Origin: SZAS-103 sp043747745
GTDB taxonomy: Bacteria; Pseudomonadota; Gammaproteobacteria; Xanthomonadales; Xanthomonadaceae
Direction: 5' to 3'
DNA length: 64,000 nt
Assembly (NCBI GenBank): GCA_043747745.1
Contig: JAYTOP010000049.1
Span: 1 to 64,000, forward strand
Of this stretch, positions 36,520 to 45,349 are shown piece after piece. Position numbers and translations under genes: made by a program. How positions within the stretch are numbered: position 1 is the stretch's first letter; each line of letters begins with the position of its first letter. Below the pieces are notes generated by a model. That model did not search any database, was not told the origin of the DNA, and worked only from the letters and a program-made list of their open reading frames with translations.

Positions 36520-37428
36520 TCAGTTCAATTTGACGTTTACATTGCCCGAAAACGACTCAAGGGTGACCGACGCATCGCCCCTGCCGATGCGGGTCTTGAG
36601 ACTGGCCCCAGGGCCATGCTCGGGAGTTTCGACATCGCCGCTGTCGGAGCGGATCGTCCCCGAGAAGCTGCTGAGTTGCAGGCGCGCCGAACTGGCGGCA
36701 GGCAGCATCAAGGTCAGGTCGCCGCTGGTGGACTCGGCTTTGAGCTGGCCGCCCGGTGCGAGGCCAGTGCGCAGTTCGGCATCGCCGGACACCGCGCTGA
36801 CATCGATATCGCTGGGTTTCTCGGCACGCAGCACGATGTGGCCGGAGACCGTCCCGACGCTGACCTCGCCATTGATGCGACCTTGCAGGTCAAGGTCGCC
36901 GCTGACGGTTTCGGCATGGGTCTTGCTGGTGTCCAGACGCAGGTGAAGATCGCCACTGACGCTTTCCACGCGCGCTTCGCCAGGGCTGGCTTCTACCTCT
37001 ACGTTGCCGCTGACGGTGTTCACCGACAACCTGCGCCCCGCCACACCTTTGATATCGGTCACTGCGCTCACGCCCTCGACCGCGACGCTCGCGTGCGCAG
37101 GCACGGTGATCTCCAGGCGGGTGTCGCCGGTCTTCGCACCGCCCCAGTTTCCAAACCAGCCCCTGGCCTGCGGATTGATCACGCGGATGCTCAGATGGCG
37201 GCGATCGCCCTCGATCTTGAGCCGTTCCACGCCCTCGCCGAGCATGCCGCTGACGCGCACCTCGGATTGATCGGCAACGCGCACGACCACCGCGCCCTTG
37301 GTGTTGTCGATCGACACCTCACCATCGGGATTGAGCTGGCGTACCTCACTGATCGGCGTGCTGGCTGCGAATGCGATGGCAGGCAGCGCAAGCAGTGCGG
37401 CAGCGAACCCACGGAATACGTGCGACAT
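36520..37428 (-). CDS. exported DUF4097-type beta-repeat protein
   Basis: A 302-residue protein with a signal peptide (AALLALPAIAFAA) and a body of short beta-strand repeats spaced 15-22 residues: SVSGDLHL, TVSGDLDL, TVSGHIVL, AVSGDAEL, STSGDLTL, SFSGTIRS, SFSGNVNV. This is the DUF4097/putative-adhesin pattern, predicted to form a right-handed beta-solenoid in the periplasm or at the surface. It is third in a run with an ECF sigma factor and a membrane anti-sigma-like gene, so it is a likely regulon member or modulator. Confidence 0.82.
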   Translation of the reverse strand: MSHVFRGFAAALLALPAIAFAASTPISEVRQLNPDGEVSIDNTKGAVVVRVADQSEVRVSGMLGEGVERLKIEGDRRHLSIRVINPQARGWFGNWGGAKTGDTRLEITVPAHASVAVEGVSAVTDIKGVAGRRLSVNTVSGNVEVEASPGEARVESVSGDLHLRLDTSKTHAETVSGDLDLQGRINGEVSVGTVSGHIVLRAEKPSDIDVSAVSGDAELRTGLAPGGQLKAESTSGDLTLMLPAASSARLQLSSFSGTIRSDSGDVETPEHGPGASLKTRIGRGDASVTLESFSGNVNVKLN

Positions 37429-37588
37429 GGCGAAATCCCCTGGTGCGTTTTTGGGTGTCGGCTGCAAATAATGCCGCAGCGATGAAACAGGTTGTTGAAA
37501 AGGGCTGTCCTGCCCTCTTCAGCTCACCCGTTCCGGTACATGACCGAACTGGACTCCACAGATCAAGCACTTGCGCGCCTGTTCCATG

Positions 37589-37610
37589 TGCGATGCATCC
37601 CTGCATCGCA
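37589..37610 (-). repeat. perfect hairpin downstream of the anti-sigma gene
   Basis: TGCGATGCA and TGCATCGCA are perfect 9-bp arms around a 4-base loop. Next to it (37613-37637), AGCAGTCTGCT occurs twice as a direct repeat, each copy itself an inverted repeat. The cluster follows the stop of the 37637-38134 gene and may slow or partly end transcription before the DUF4097 gene. Confidence 0.5.
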
Positions 37611-37636
37611 TGAGCAGTCTGCTTTTCAGCAGTCTG

Positions 37637-38134
37637 CTAAAGCATCGCCACGTGCTGGGTCAGTTGCAGCCTGCGCGCGTAGGTGCGGCGCAATTGATCG
37701 AGCAGGAACACGGCCTCTGGATGGGTATCCAGGGCGACCATGATGCTGTCTGCGCTCTGGTCGAGCTCAATCAGCGCAGGCGTGATCGACTCGGGCATCG
37801 GCGTCGCGCGGAACTTCAGCAGTTCGGCCTGGTATTGCTTGCGGATCGCAGCAGCCTCTTTCAGCACCAATTGATGTTCGACCGTCCTGTGGCGAAGGCC
37901 CAGCGTTTCCAGCAGGCGCGGCTTGGCCAGACCCAACCCGAACGCGCCCAGCACGAGGCACGCAGCGAGCGCCGAACCGAAGGCACGCCACCTGCGGCCG
38001 CGCGATGCGGACAGCAGGAGGTCCACGCGCTGCGGCTGCGCGATCGAGGCCGTGATGCCCGCCCAGAGATCGCGGGTGGGCTCACGCTCGCGCGGCAACT
38101 GGCGCAACTGCCAGCGATAGTTGATATCGGTCAT
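37637..38134 (-). CDS. single-pass membrane protein, probable anti-sigma factor
   Basis: A 165-residue protein with a cytoplasmic N-terminus (about 1-48, RELPREREPTRDLWAGI-type with a W near 24), one membrane helix (about 52-70, AFGSALAACLVLGAFGLGL) and a helical periplasmic part rich in Leu/Glu. No zinc-anti-sigma Cys motif is seen. The ATGA overlap with the ECF sigma gene upstream makes an anti-sigma role likely by context; sequence alone does not prove it. Confidence 0.65.
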   Translation of the reverse strand: MTDINYRWQLRQLPREREPTRDLWAGITASIAQPQRVDLLLSASRGRRWRAFGSALAACLVLGAFGLGLAKPRLLETLGLRHRTVEHQLVLKEAAAIRKQYQAELLKFRATPMPESITPALIELDQSADSIMVALDTHPEAVFLLDQLRRTYARRLQLTQHVAML

Positions 38135-38724
38135 TGCGAATCTCCCAGGCGCACGCGCAAAAGGCGCCGCGCACGATGCAATTGCGCTTTCGAACTGCCG
38201 ACCGCCATGTGCAGCTCGGTCGCGATTTCCTCGTGTTTCCAACCTTCGACATCGTGCAGGATCAGCACTGCGCGCGCGCGCGGCGGCAGGCTCGCTACCG
38301 CGCGTTCGAGGTCGATGCCGAGTGCAGTGCGCATGCCAGCGCTATCGCCACTGCCGATATCGACCAAACCTGCGTCGTCGGTTTCCATATCCTCGTTGTC
38401 GCGGCGCGCGCGCAGATCCATCAACGCGGTGTTCACCGCGAGCCGATGCAGCCATGTCGCGAACGCGCTCTCGAAGCGGAACTTGGCCAATGCCTGCCAG
38501 GCGCGCACGAACGCTTCCTGGGTCAACTCCTCGGCACGCGCATCGTTGCCGCCAACCAGCCGCCACACGACTGCGTGGATGCGGCGCAGATTCTGGCGAT
38601 AGAGGGCCTCGAATGCGGCCACATCGCCCCCCGCAGCAGAGCGCACCAACGCGTCGTCGGCATCGATCTGGGCGCGCACCTCGATGTTGGGCGTGGTTTC
38701 CGGCTGCATGGCGAGGTTTAGCAT
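38131..38724 (-). CDS. ECF-type RNA polymerase sigma factor (sigma-E/RpoE-like)
   Basis: A 197-residue sigma-70 relative with region 2 (AFEALYRQNLRRIHAVVWRL; AEELTQEAFVRAWQAL; FATWLHRLAVNTALMDLR) and region 4 (AVASLPPRARAVLILHDVEG then IATELHMAVGSSKAQLHRAR). It directs RNA polymerase to a small regulon, normally held back by the next gene. The start is not certain: ATG at 38709 is an alternative, and neither has a clear ribosome site. Divergent from the second TPR-sulfotransferase. Confidence 0.9.
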   Translation of the reverse strand: MLNLAMQPETTPNIEVRAQIDADDALVRSAAGGDVAAFEALYRQNLRRIHAVVWRLVGGNDARAEELTQEAFVRAWQALAKFRFESAFATWLHRLAVNTALMDLRARRDNEDMETDDAGLVDIGSGDSAGMRTALGIDLERAVASLPPRARAVLILHDVEGWKHEEIATELHMAVGSSKAQLHRARRLLRVRLGDSQ

Positions 38725-38813
38725 ACCCGCTTGGATGCGCGACAGGCGCTCAAGGTTTAGTAGACAACAGGTAGCATATCCACTCCGCGCCGACGCCACC
38801 CGATGCCAGCCCA

Positions 38814-40520
38814 ATGAATTCATCCGACGTCACAACCGGCATGCAGCTCGCGCAGATGGGCAGACTCACGGATGCGTTGCCCTTTCTCGAACGAGCGCAT
38901 CGCGCTGCGCCCGCCGATCTTCCGCTGCTGCATGCGGTCGCCAGTGTGCTGCAGTCAACTGGCAGGTGCGTGGAAGCGGTGGCCCGATATCGGCACAGCG
39001 CCGCGCTGTTGCCGGAAAACGCTGAAGTACATACCGGATGGGCGCGTGCGCTGCTATTGATCGGCGAACACGACCAAGCCATAGCGATGCTGGAAAGCGC
39101 GCTGCTGCTGGATCCAAAGTTCGCGGATCCAGGCGGACTACTGGATATGCTGGTGACGGAATTGGCTGACGCTGACACGACATGCGGTCTTTTGAAGCCA
39201 CTGGTTATGCGCCACCCTGAATGTGCCAACCTGCTCCTCCAATACGCATACGCACTGTCGGCGGCAGAGCAAATGAATGAAGCACAAAGCGCATTTGCGC
39301 GGCACGCAGTCTTGCAGCCACAGGATCCGCTGCCTCACATGGAACTCGCCCGTCTGGCTGTCAATCGCGGCCATAGCCAAGATGCGCTGGATCACTTGCG
39401 GTGCGCCTTGTCCATCGATCCTGATTACGGTCCAGCATTATGGGAAAAATCGCAGATTGGAGGCGGACGACTGGATGAAGACACGCTGGCGAACGTGCGC
39501 GAACTGGCTCGATCCGAACAGGATCCATGGCGTTTATCGCCGCTGCACGACGTGTTGGCGCGTCACTACGATCGCGTAGGCGATTACGAGCTTGCCTCCT
39601 TGCATATAGCCCAGGTGAAAGCCATACAGGTTCAGATTGCTCTGCCGCAGGATCGTTACGATCCTGCACTGCGAGAGCGCGAAACCGATGTGACGATTGC
39701 AAACTTCACCTCTGCGGTCTTTCATCATCTGCGCTATGCCGGAAGCGCGGATCGGCGCCCTGTGTTCATCATTGGCATGCCGCGTTCCGGAACGACCCTG
39801 CTCCAGCAGATGCTGGCTTCGCACCCATCGATCATCAGTGTGGGCGAGCAAACGATGGCAAGTGCGAGTTTTCGGCTCGCACTGGTTGCAGCAGGAAACA
39901 TAGCGATGGAAGAAATTCCCCATGCCGTAGTCGGTGATGCAGCAGCCCGACATGTGCAAATGCTGGAGGATCGAATTCGCCGTCTGTCGCTTCGCGGCGA
40001 TGCTGAGCGGATTATCGACAAGCTACCTGACAATTACATGTTTGCGGGGTGGCTCAGCATTGCCTTCCCGCATGCAGCGATCATTCACTGTTTGCGCGAT
40101 CCGCGCGATGTCGCCCTGTCGTGCTGGCGGACGCAGTTCTCGAACATCAACTGGAGTCTCGACCTTGAACACATCGTCCATCGCATCGAACAGCATCGGC
40201 GACTGATGCGTCATTGGCACCAGACGATCGGCAACCGCCTGACCGAAATCCACTACGAAGGTCTCGTTGCCGAACCCGAAACCGTACTCCGGGGCGTGCT
40301 TGCGGCAGTTGGGCTGGATTGGCACCCAGATGTGCTTGCGTTCGCCGAGCGCAAGGGTTTCGTCCGCAGTGCCAGCCAGTACCAGGTGCGCCAGCCGCTG
40401 AACTCACGCGGGATCGGGCACTGGCGCAACTACAAGGCTGCATTGGAGCCGATTATGTCGCGGCTCAACGCAATCGTTGAACAGGATGCGCTTGAGGCAA
40501 ACCTGCACACCGCATCCTGA
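38814..40520 (+). CDS. TPR-sulfotransferase (copy 2)
   Basis: A 568-residue relative of the protein at 29350-31572 with a shorter TPR part (about 1-270; MGRLTDALPFLERAH, GEHDQAIAMLESALLLDP, GHSQDALDHLRCAL). The sulfotransferase domain follows: PVFIIGMPRSGTTLLQQML (about 318) for the 5'-phosphosulfate and AIIHCLRDPRDVALSCWRTQF for the 3'-phosphate, then IHYEGLVAEPE. No signal peptide. The catalytic parts of the two copies differ clearly, so they are not a recent duplication. Confidence 0.85.
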   Translation: MNSSDVTTGMQLAQMGRLTDALPFLERAHRAAPADLPLLHAVASVLQSTGRCVEAVARYRHSAALLPENAEVHTGWARALLLIGEHDQAIAMLESALLLDPKFADPGGLLDMLVTELADADTTCGLLKPLVMRHPECANLLLQYAYALSAAEQMNEAQSAFARHAVLQPQDPLPHMELARLAVNRGHSQDALDHLRCALSIDPDYGPALWEKSQIGGGRLDEDTLANVRELARSEQDPWRLSPLHDVLARHYDRVGDYELASLHIAQVKAIQVQIALPQDRYDPALRERETDVTIANFTSAVFHHLRYAGSADRRPVFIIGMPRSGTTLLQQMLASHPSIISVGEQTMASASFRLALVAAGNIAMEEIPHAVVGDAAARHVQMLEDRIRRLSLRGDAERIIDKLPDNYMFAGWLSIAFPHAAIIHCLRDPRDVALSCWRTQFSNINWSLDLEHIVHRIEQHRRLMRHWHQTIGNRLTEIHYEGLVAEPETVLRGVLAAVGLDWHPDVLAFAERKGFVRSASQYQVRQPLNSRGIGHWRNYKAALEPIMSRLNAIVEQDALEANLHTAS

Positions 40521-40556
40521 AGCAGCACCCTGCTGTGCAGAACGACGCGAGCCTGT

Positions 40557-42320
40557 TCAGTCGCCCAAAGCATCCGCAATGCGTTGCTGCTCGCGCCTGA
40601 GCGCCTCGGGCGTACGCTCGCCGTAACTGTCGAAATAGGCACCGATGTTGGCGATCTCGTTGCGCCAGCCATCGACATCGATTTCGAGCAACGCATCCAG
40701 CTGCGCGGAATCGATGCCGAGCCCTTCGACATTGATGTCGCTTGCCTTCGGCAAGTTGCCGATCGGCGTTTCGTGCGCATCGGCGGTGCCGTCCACGCGC
40801 TTGAGGATCCACTCGAGCACGCGCAGATTGTCGCCGAAGCCCGGCCACAGGAACTTGCCGTCGTCGCCCTTGCGGAACCAGTTGACGTGGAAGATCTTCG
40901 GCAGCTTCGCATCGGGTTTGTCGAACGACAGCCAGTGGGCGAAATAGTCGGCGAAGTTGTAGCCGCAGAACGGCTTCATCGCCATCGAGTCGCGGCGCAC
41001 CACACCGACCGCGCCGGTCGCGGCGGCGGTGGTTTCCGACGCCATCGATGCGCCGACGAGCACGCCATGCGTCCAGTCGCGTGCTTCAAACACCAGCGGC
41101 ACCAGCGATTCGCGGCGGCCACCGAACACGATCGCCGACAGCGGCACGCCCTGCGGATCTTCTGCGTGCGGAGAAAAACTCGCGCACTGTTTCGCGCTCA
41201 CGGTGAAACGTGAATTAGGATGCGCGGCGGGTCCGTTGGTCGGACCGTCGCCTCCAGTGATGGGGCGACCCTGCCAATCCGTCACCGGCACGCCATCAGG
41301 CAATCCTTCCCACCACGGCGTGTTGTCGGCAGTGACCGCGACATTGGTGAAGATCGCATCGTGGTCGAGCATTGCAAGCGCGTTCGGATTGGTCTTGGCC
41401 GAAGTACCCGGTGCGACACCGAAGAAACCGGCTTCCGGATTGATCGCCCACAGGCGGCCATCGCTGCCCGGGGTCATCCAGCAGATGTCGTCGCCGACCG
41501 TCCACACTTTCCAGCCGGCCTTGAGGTAGCCCTCCGGCGGAATAAGCATCGCGAGATTGGTCTTGCCGCACGCCGACGGAAACGCTGCCGCGACGTAATG
41601 CGTTTCGCCCTGCGGATTCTCGATGCCGACAATCAGCATGTGTTCGGCGAGCCAGCCTTCGGTACGCGCCTGGTACGAGGCGATGCGCAACGCATGGCAT
41701 TTCTTGCCGAGCAGCGCATTGCCGCCGTAACCGGAACCGTAGGACTTGATCGTGAGTTCTTCCGGGAAATGCATGATGAAGCGACGTTCGGGATCGAGTT
41801 CGCCGATCGAATGCAGGCCTTTCACGAAACTGTTTTCGCGCTCGATGCGCGCCAGCGCCGCGGCGCCCATGCGGGTCATGATGCGCATGTTCGCGACCAC
41901 ATACGGGCTGTCGGTGATCTCGACGCCGCAGCGCGCGATCGGCGAGTCGATCGGACCCATGCAATACGGAACCACGTACATCGTGCGGCCGCGCATGCAG
42001 CCCGCGAACAGCGCGTCGATCTGCGCATGCGCTTCTTGCGGTGCCATCCAGTGGTTGTTCGGGCCGGCGTCCTCGCGCTCGGATGTGCAGACGAAGGTGA
42101 GGTGCTCGACGCGCGCGACGTCCGATGGATTCGAGCGATGCAGATAGCAGTCCGGGTTCGTCTCGGGATTTAGCGCGATCAGGTCGCCGCTGGACAGCAT
42201 CAATTCGGTCAGTGCAGCGCTTTCGGTATCCGAGCCGTCGCACCACTGGATGCGGTCGGGCTGGGTCAGGCGGGCGACTTCGAGGACCCATTGGTTGAGT
42301 GCATCAAGTGAACTGGACAT
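40557..42320 (-). CDS. pckG: phosphoenolpyruvate carboxykinase (GTP)
   Basis: PckG makes phosphoenolpyruvate from oxaloacetate and GTP, the entry to gluconeogenesis. The 587-residue protein has the GTP-type hallmarks: FPSACGKTNLAML kinase-1 loop with the active Cys, GDDICWM, EAGFFGVAPGTS, and PKIFHVNWFRKG. The ATG used gives the N-terminus LNQWVLEVARL as in the family; the open frame extends further upstream over the regulator gene but without homology. It ends convergently with the second sulfotransferase. Confidence 0.96.
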   Translation of the reverse strand: MSSSLDALNQWVLEVARLTQPDRIQWCDGSDTESAALTELMLSSGDLIALNPETNPDCYLHRSNPSDVARVEHLTFVCTSEREDAGPNNHWMAPQEAHAQIDALFAGCMRGRTMYVVPYCMGPIDSPIARCGVEITDSPYVVANMRIMTRMGAAALARIERENSFVKGLHSIGELDPERRFIMHFPEELTIKSYGSGYGGNALLGKKCHALRIASYQARTEGWLAEHMLIVGIENPQGETHYVAAAFPSACGKTNLAMLIPPEGYLKAGWKVWTVGDDICWMTPGSDGRLWAINPEAGFFGVAPGTSAKTNPNALAMLDHDAIFTNVAVTADNTPWWEGLPDGVPVTDWQGRPITGGDGPTNGPAAHPNSRFTVSAKQCASFSPHAEDPQGVPLSAIVFGGRRESLVPLVFEARDWTHGVLVGASMASETTAAATGAVGVVRRDSMAMKPFCGYNFADYFAHWLSFDKPDAKLPKIFHVNWFRKGDDGKFLWPGFGDNLRVLEWILKRVDGTADAHETPIGNLPKASDINVEGLGIDSAQLDALLEIDVDGWRNEIANIGAYFDSYGERTPEALRREQQRIADALGD

Positions 42321-42394
42321 GCTGGGGAATTTTGACTGGCGCCTGAAAAGGCGGGAGTGGCGACCGCGGCCGACCGAACCCGCATTGTAACCGG

Positions 42395-43138
42395 TCAATC
42401 CGCAGGCGTCCGCCGGAGCTGGTCGAACAGTTGCAGCGCCCAGGGACGCTGGGCCAGGACCAGGCTGACTCCGACCCGCTGCGCGGCTGGCAGCCCCGCA
42501 TCCTGCGCCAGCAGCGTCTCGAATTCCGAGGCGGCTTCGTCCAGTCGCCGCTGCAGATAGGCGGCCGCGATCGGCGAGAGCATCCCACTGAGCAGTACCA
42601 GCGACTCGCCCGGCCCGTTGAACTCGCGTCGGAAGTACTCCGGCAACAGACGCGTACGGAAAAACTGCTGCATCGGCCCATCGCGACGCCAGCGGAAATT
42701 GCGCGCCGTGCGCACGCGATAGCGGTTGCCCGGCTGCAGCTCGATGACGCCGAGCCGATCCAGCCGCGCCAGCAACACCGTCCATTGCGGCAGGGTGAAG
42801 CGATAGGCTTCCAGCACTTCCGCCTGGGTCCACCGGTTGATCACCAGATACAGCGCCAACAGCAAGGCCTGGTCATCGATCAACGCCTGTTCGGCCTGCG
42901 CATCGAGTTCGGTGAGTGCGGGCTGGCCCTGATGGGCCTCAGCGGCAAGCTCGGACAGGCCGATATCGAGCACCTCGCAAACCTGCTCCAGCCGCAGCAG
43001 GCTCAGCGCCTGCTGCGAGAACATGCGTTTAACCGCCGCTTCGCTCAGGTCGAGCCGCTTGGCGAGCGCGGCATAGGTGATGCCCTGCGCTTTGAGCAGG
43101 CGCTTCAGCGCGACGACCAATTCATGACGGAGCGGCAT
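42395..43138 (-). CDS. XRE-type helix-turn-helix regulator
   Basis: A 247-residue protein. The first ~65 residues are a Cro/CI-like HTH (LLKAQGITYAALAKRLDLSEAAVKRMF) with a LRLEQVCEVLDIGLSEL dimer-helix end. The C-terminal part (about 95-200) is helical and lacks a known enzyme motif. ATG at 43138 is preferred over a TTG five codons earlier. It is upstream of pckG on the same strand and divergent from the 43248 gene; a role in controlling either is inference. Confidence 0.82.
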   Translation of the reverse strand: MPLRHELVVALKRLLKAQGITYAALAKRLDLSEAAVKRMFSQQALSLLRLEQVCEVLDIGLSELAAEAHQGQPALTELDAQAEQALIDDQALLLALYLVINRWTQAEVLEAYRFTLPQWTVLLARLDRLGVIELQPGNRYRVRTARNFRWRRDGPMQQFFRTRLLPEYFRREFNGPGESLVLLSGMLSPIAAAYLQRRLDEAASEFETLLAQDAGLPAAQRVGVSLVLAQRPWALQLFDQLRRTPAD

Positions 43139-43247
43139 GGTATCGCTATCCAATACTTGAGGCGGAGGAAGACGAGCTTACGTCTATTTTTGTTGCCAGA
43201 GGCTGCGGCGAATGCCATCCATGGCGCGTCCAGACGAGGAGTTCCAA

Positions 43248-43673
43248 ATGCAATCGCTTCCCCGTGTCTTCACCACCAGCGCCCTGATCGCCATCGCATT
43301 CGCCGGACTGCTGCCAGCGCCACAGGCCCGCGCCCAGTCCGATGCCAGCCAGGTTTCCGCGATTTCGATGGAACCTTCGGCTGCAAGTGCCGCCGTCGTC
43401 CTCGAAGCCCTGCCCGCTGGCTCGAAATTGCTTGTCACTGCGCTGCGCCCGGTCGGCAATGTTCTGGAACTCAGCGTCGAATCCGCGAGCCGCGGCGTCG
43501 CGGTGAGCATCGAGGTCAGCGCCGCCACGGCGCGCGCAACCGGGCTTGTTGTTGGCAGCGTTGTGGAGGTCACCGCCGTCAGCGCCGGCTTTCTGATCAG
43601 TGCGGGTACCGAAGCAATCGCCTTCATACCCGACGCCTTGTGCCGATCGCTGATCCACCATCGGGAGCTGTGA
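43248..43673 (+). CDS. small exported protein of unknown function
   Basis: Not recognised. 141 residues: signal peptide (ALIAIAFAGLLPAPQARAQ), then a beta-rich Val/Ala/Ser sequence with pairs such as GSKLLVTALRPVGNVLELSVES and VVGSVVEVTAVSAGFLIS. GAGGAG sits about seven bases before the ATG. One base after its stop the DUF2145 gene begins, so the two are almost surely co-transcribed and act in the same process, probably in the periplasm. Confidence 0.7.
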   Translation: MQSLPRVFTTSALIAIAFAGLLPAPQARAQSDASQVSAISMEPSAASAAVVLEALPAGSKLLVTALRPVGNVLELSVESASRGVAVSIEVSAATARATGLVVGSVVEVTAVSAGFLISAGTEAIAFIPDALCRSLIHHREL

Positions 43674-43674
43674 G

Positions 43675-44535
43675 ATGCCCGGCTCGATGAAATCCGGCTC
43701 GGTGCGATCCGTTTCGATGCGATCGTGGCTGTGCGGTCTCTTGCTGCTTTTGTGCGTACTCAGCGGCGCGTCGTATGCGGGCACCAGATGCAGCACGCAT
43801 GCGATCGGTCCGCGTGAACTGGCCGCAGCGGCCGAGTCGGCGCAACGCGTGTATACGGCGCTCGAACAGCGCAATGCTCCGGTGGCGTTGATCGCACGCC
43901 ATGGACAGGATCTGAGCCATTACGGCCTGTACTACAGCCACGTCGGCTTTGCAGTCCGCGATCGCAGCGAGGGGCGCTGGACTGTCGTCCATCTGCTCAA
44001 TTTTTGCGGCACCGACCATTCGAGTCTGTATGCACAAGGCCTGGTGAACTTCTTTGCGGACGATCTGGTGAATCAGGATGTGCGCATCGTCTGGTTGAAA
44101 CCGGACCTGGCGCAGCGGGTGACCGCCATTCTTGACAGCCCGGAAGGCAACGCCTTGCACAATCCCCACTACAGCGTCATCGCCCGCTTCGACAGCCGCG
44201 ACTACCAGAACTCCACCGCGTGGGTGCTCGACGTGCTCGCGGCGGCGCAACTGCCGGCAGGCGTCGAACCGGATCGTCCGCATGCGCAGGCGCTGGAACT
44301 GGCCACGAACAGCCAGCCCGACACAATCCATATTCCCTACAGCAAACGCTTACTCGGCGGCCTGTTCTCGGCCAATACGGTATTCACCGACCATCCGCTC
44401 GCAGCCCGCCTGAAAGGCGAATACCGGGTCGTCACAGTGCATTCGATCCTGCGCTGGCTGGATGCGATCGGCGCTACCGAAGGCGTTCGCGAATGGCGCG
44501 ATGGCATCGAAATGACGAGGCCAGGTTCCACATAG
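43675..44535 (+). CDS. exported DUF2145-family protein
   Basis: 286 residues with a signal peptide (CGLLLLLCVLSGASYAG). The body matches DUF2145: LIARHGQDLSHYGLYYSHVGFA, RWTVVHLLNFCGT, SLYAQGLVNFFADDL and a late YRVVTVHSILRWLD. The order YSHVGF...V.H..N.CGT recalls papain-like/NlpC-type folds with His and Cys near each other, but no activity is known to me. GGGAG precedes the ATG with good spacing. Confidence 0.85.
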   Translation: MPGSMKSGSVRSVSMRSWLCGLLLLLCVLSGASYAGTRCSTHAIGPRELAAAAESAQRVYTALEQRNAPVALIARHGQDLSHYGLYYSHVGFAVRDRSEGRWTVVHLLNFCGTDHSSLYAQGLVNFFADDLVNQDVRIVWLKPDLAQRVTAILDSPEGNALHNPHYSVIARFDSRDYQNSTAWVLDVLAAAQLPAGVEPDRPHAQALELATNSQPDTIHIPYSKRLLGGLFSANTVFTDHPLAARLKGEYRVVTVHSILRWLDAIGATEGVREWRDGIEMTRPGST

Positions 44536-44649
44536 GCGCACGCAAAATCCGCACCGACACACACTTGTCCAAACACATCCTGTACCGTCATTCCACCGTG
44601 ATTTCCAACTCCCAAGCCGATCAAGCCGGAATGGCGGCCTGCTTTGCTC

Positions 44650-45234
44650 TCAGGGAATCAACGTCCGCATCACGTGCTCGACGTACGCCTCGAACTCGTC
44701 GTGGCGCAGGCGCGGCTGGTGCAGTTGCAGCGACAGTTGCAGGAAGCCGACATAAGCCGCGTACGCGAGGCGGGCGCGGTGCTGGGCGTCGGCGCGGCCG
44801 AGCCCGGCCTGGCGGAACGATGCGCACAGATAATCGAGTCGGCGCTTGGACACGCGCTCCATCACCGGCTTGACCAGTGGATGGTCGAGCGCCTTCAGCA
44901 ACTCCGAATAGATGATGTGGGTCTTGGCCTCGTGCGCGACCAGCAGGAATAGTGCGCGCAGGCGTTCGCGCGGGTCGGAGATCGCCTCGAGTTGGCCGAA
45001 CACGGTTTCCTGCTCGACCGATTCCCAGTGCTCCAGCGCCGCCGTCAGCAACGCCTCGCGCGACGGGAAATGCCAGTAGAAACTGCCCTTGGTCACCCCG
45101 AGCCGACGCGCGAGCGGCTCGACGCCGACCGCTGCAAGGCCCTGTTCACCCAGCAGGTCGAGCGCGCCCTGCGCCCAGTCGGCGGCGCTCAGGCGCGCGG
45201 GACGTTCATTGCGGTCGGTCGAGGTCTCTGACAT
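44650..45234 (-). CDS. TetR-family transcriptional regulator
   Basis: A 194-residue TetR protein: N-terminal HTH (ALDLLGEQGLAAVGVEPLARRLGVTKGSFYWHFPSR pattern, positions 22-58) and an all-helical ligand domain. It is divergent from fadE across 227 bp that include a palindrome ACCATAC-N6-GTATGGT, so it plausibly represses fadE and itself, with a fatty-acyl compound as inducer. That link is inference from position. Confidence 0.88.
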   Translation of the reverse strand: MSETSTDRNERPARLSAADWAQGALDLLGEQGLAAVGVEPLARRLGVTKGSFYWHFPSREALLTAALEHWESVEQETVFGQLEAISDPRERLRALFLLVAHEAKTHIIYSELLKALDHPLVKPVMERVSKRRLDYLCASFRQAGLGRADAQHRARLAYAAYVGFLQLSLQLHQPRLRHDEFEAYVEHVMRTLIP

Positions 45235-45329
45235 CTGCACAGTGTATCCATACGGTCGGGGCCAAAACAGGATGTTTCACGACACAGACGGATCGGCTTC
45301 CGGGACGATTGCGCTGCGTCATGATCCAA

Positions 45330-45349
45330 ACCATACTACTGCGTATGGT
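45330..45349. promoter_or_regulatory. candidate TetR operator between tetR-like gene and fadE
   Basis: ACCATAC (45330-45336) and GTATGGT (45343-45349) are perfect 7-bp arms 6 bp apart; TATCCATAC near 45244 is a further half-site-like match. Size and position fit a TetR dimer site. Confidence 0.4.

Noticed and set aside
29350..40520. A RaxST/RaxX-type sulfated-peptide quorum system
   Set aside because: The sulfotransferases are large TPR proteins unlike RaxST, and no peptide, maturation protease or ABC exporter gene was seen.
40557..42833. An N-terminally extended PckG (758 codons open)
   Set aside because: The extra codons overlap the XRE regulator gene in another frame; PckG homology starts at 42320.
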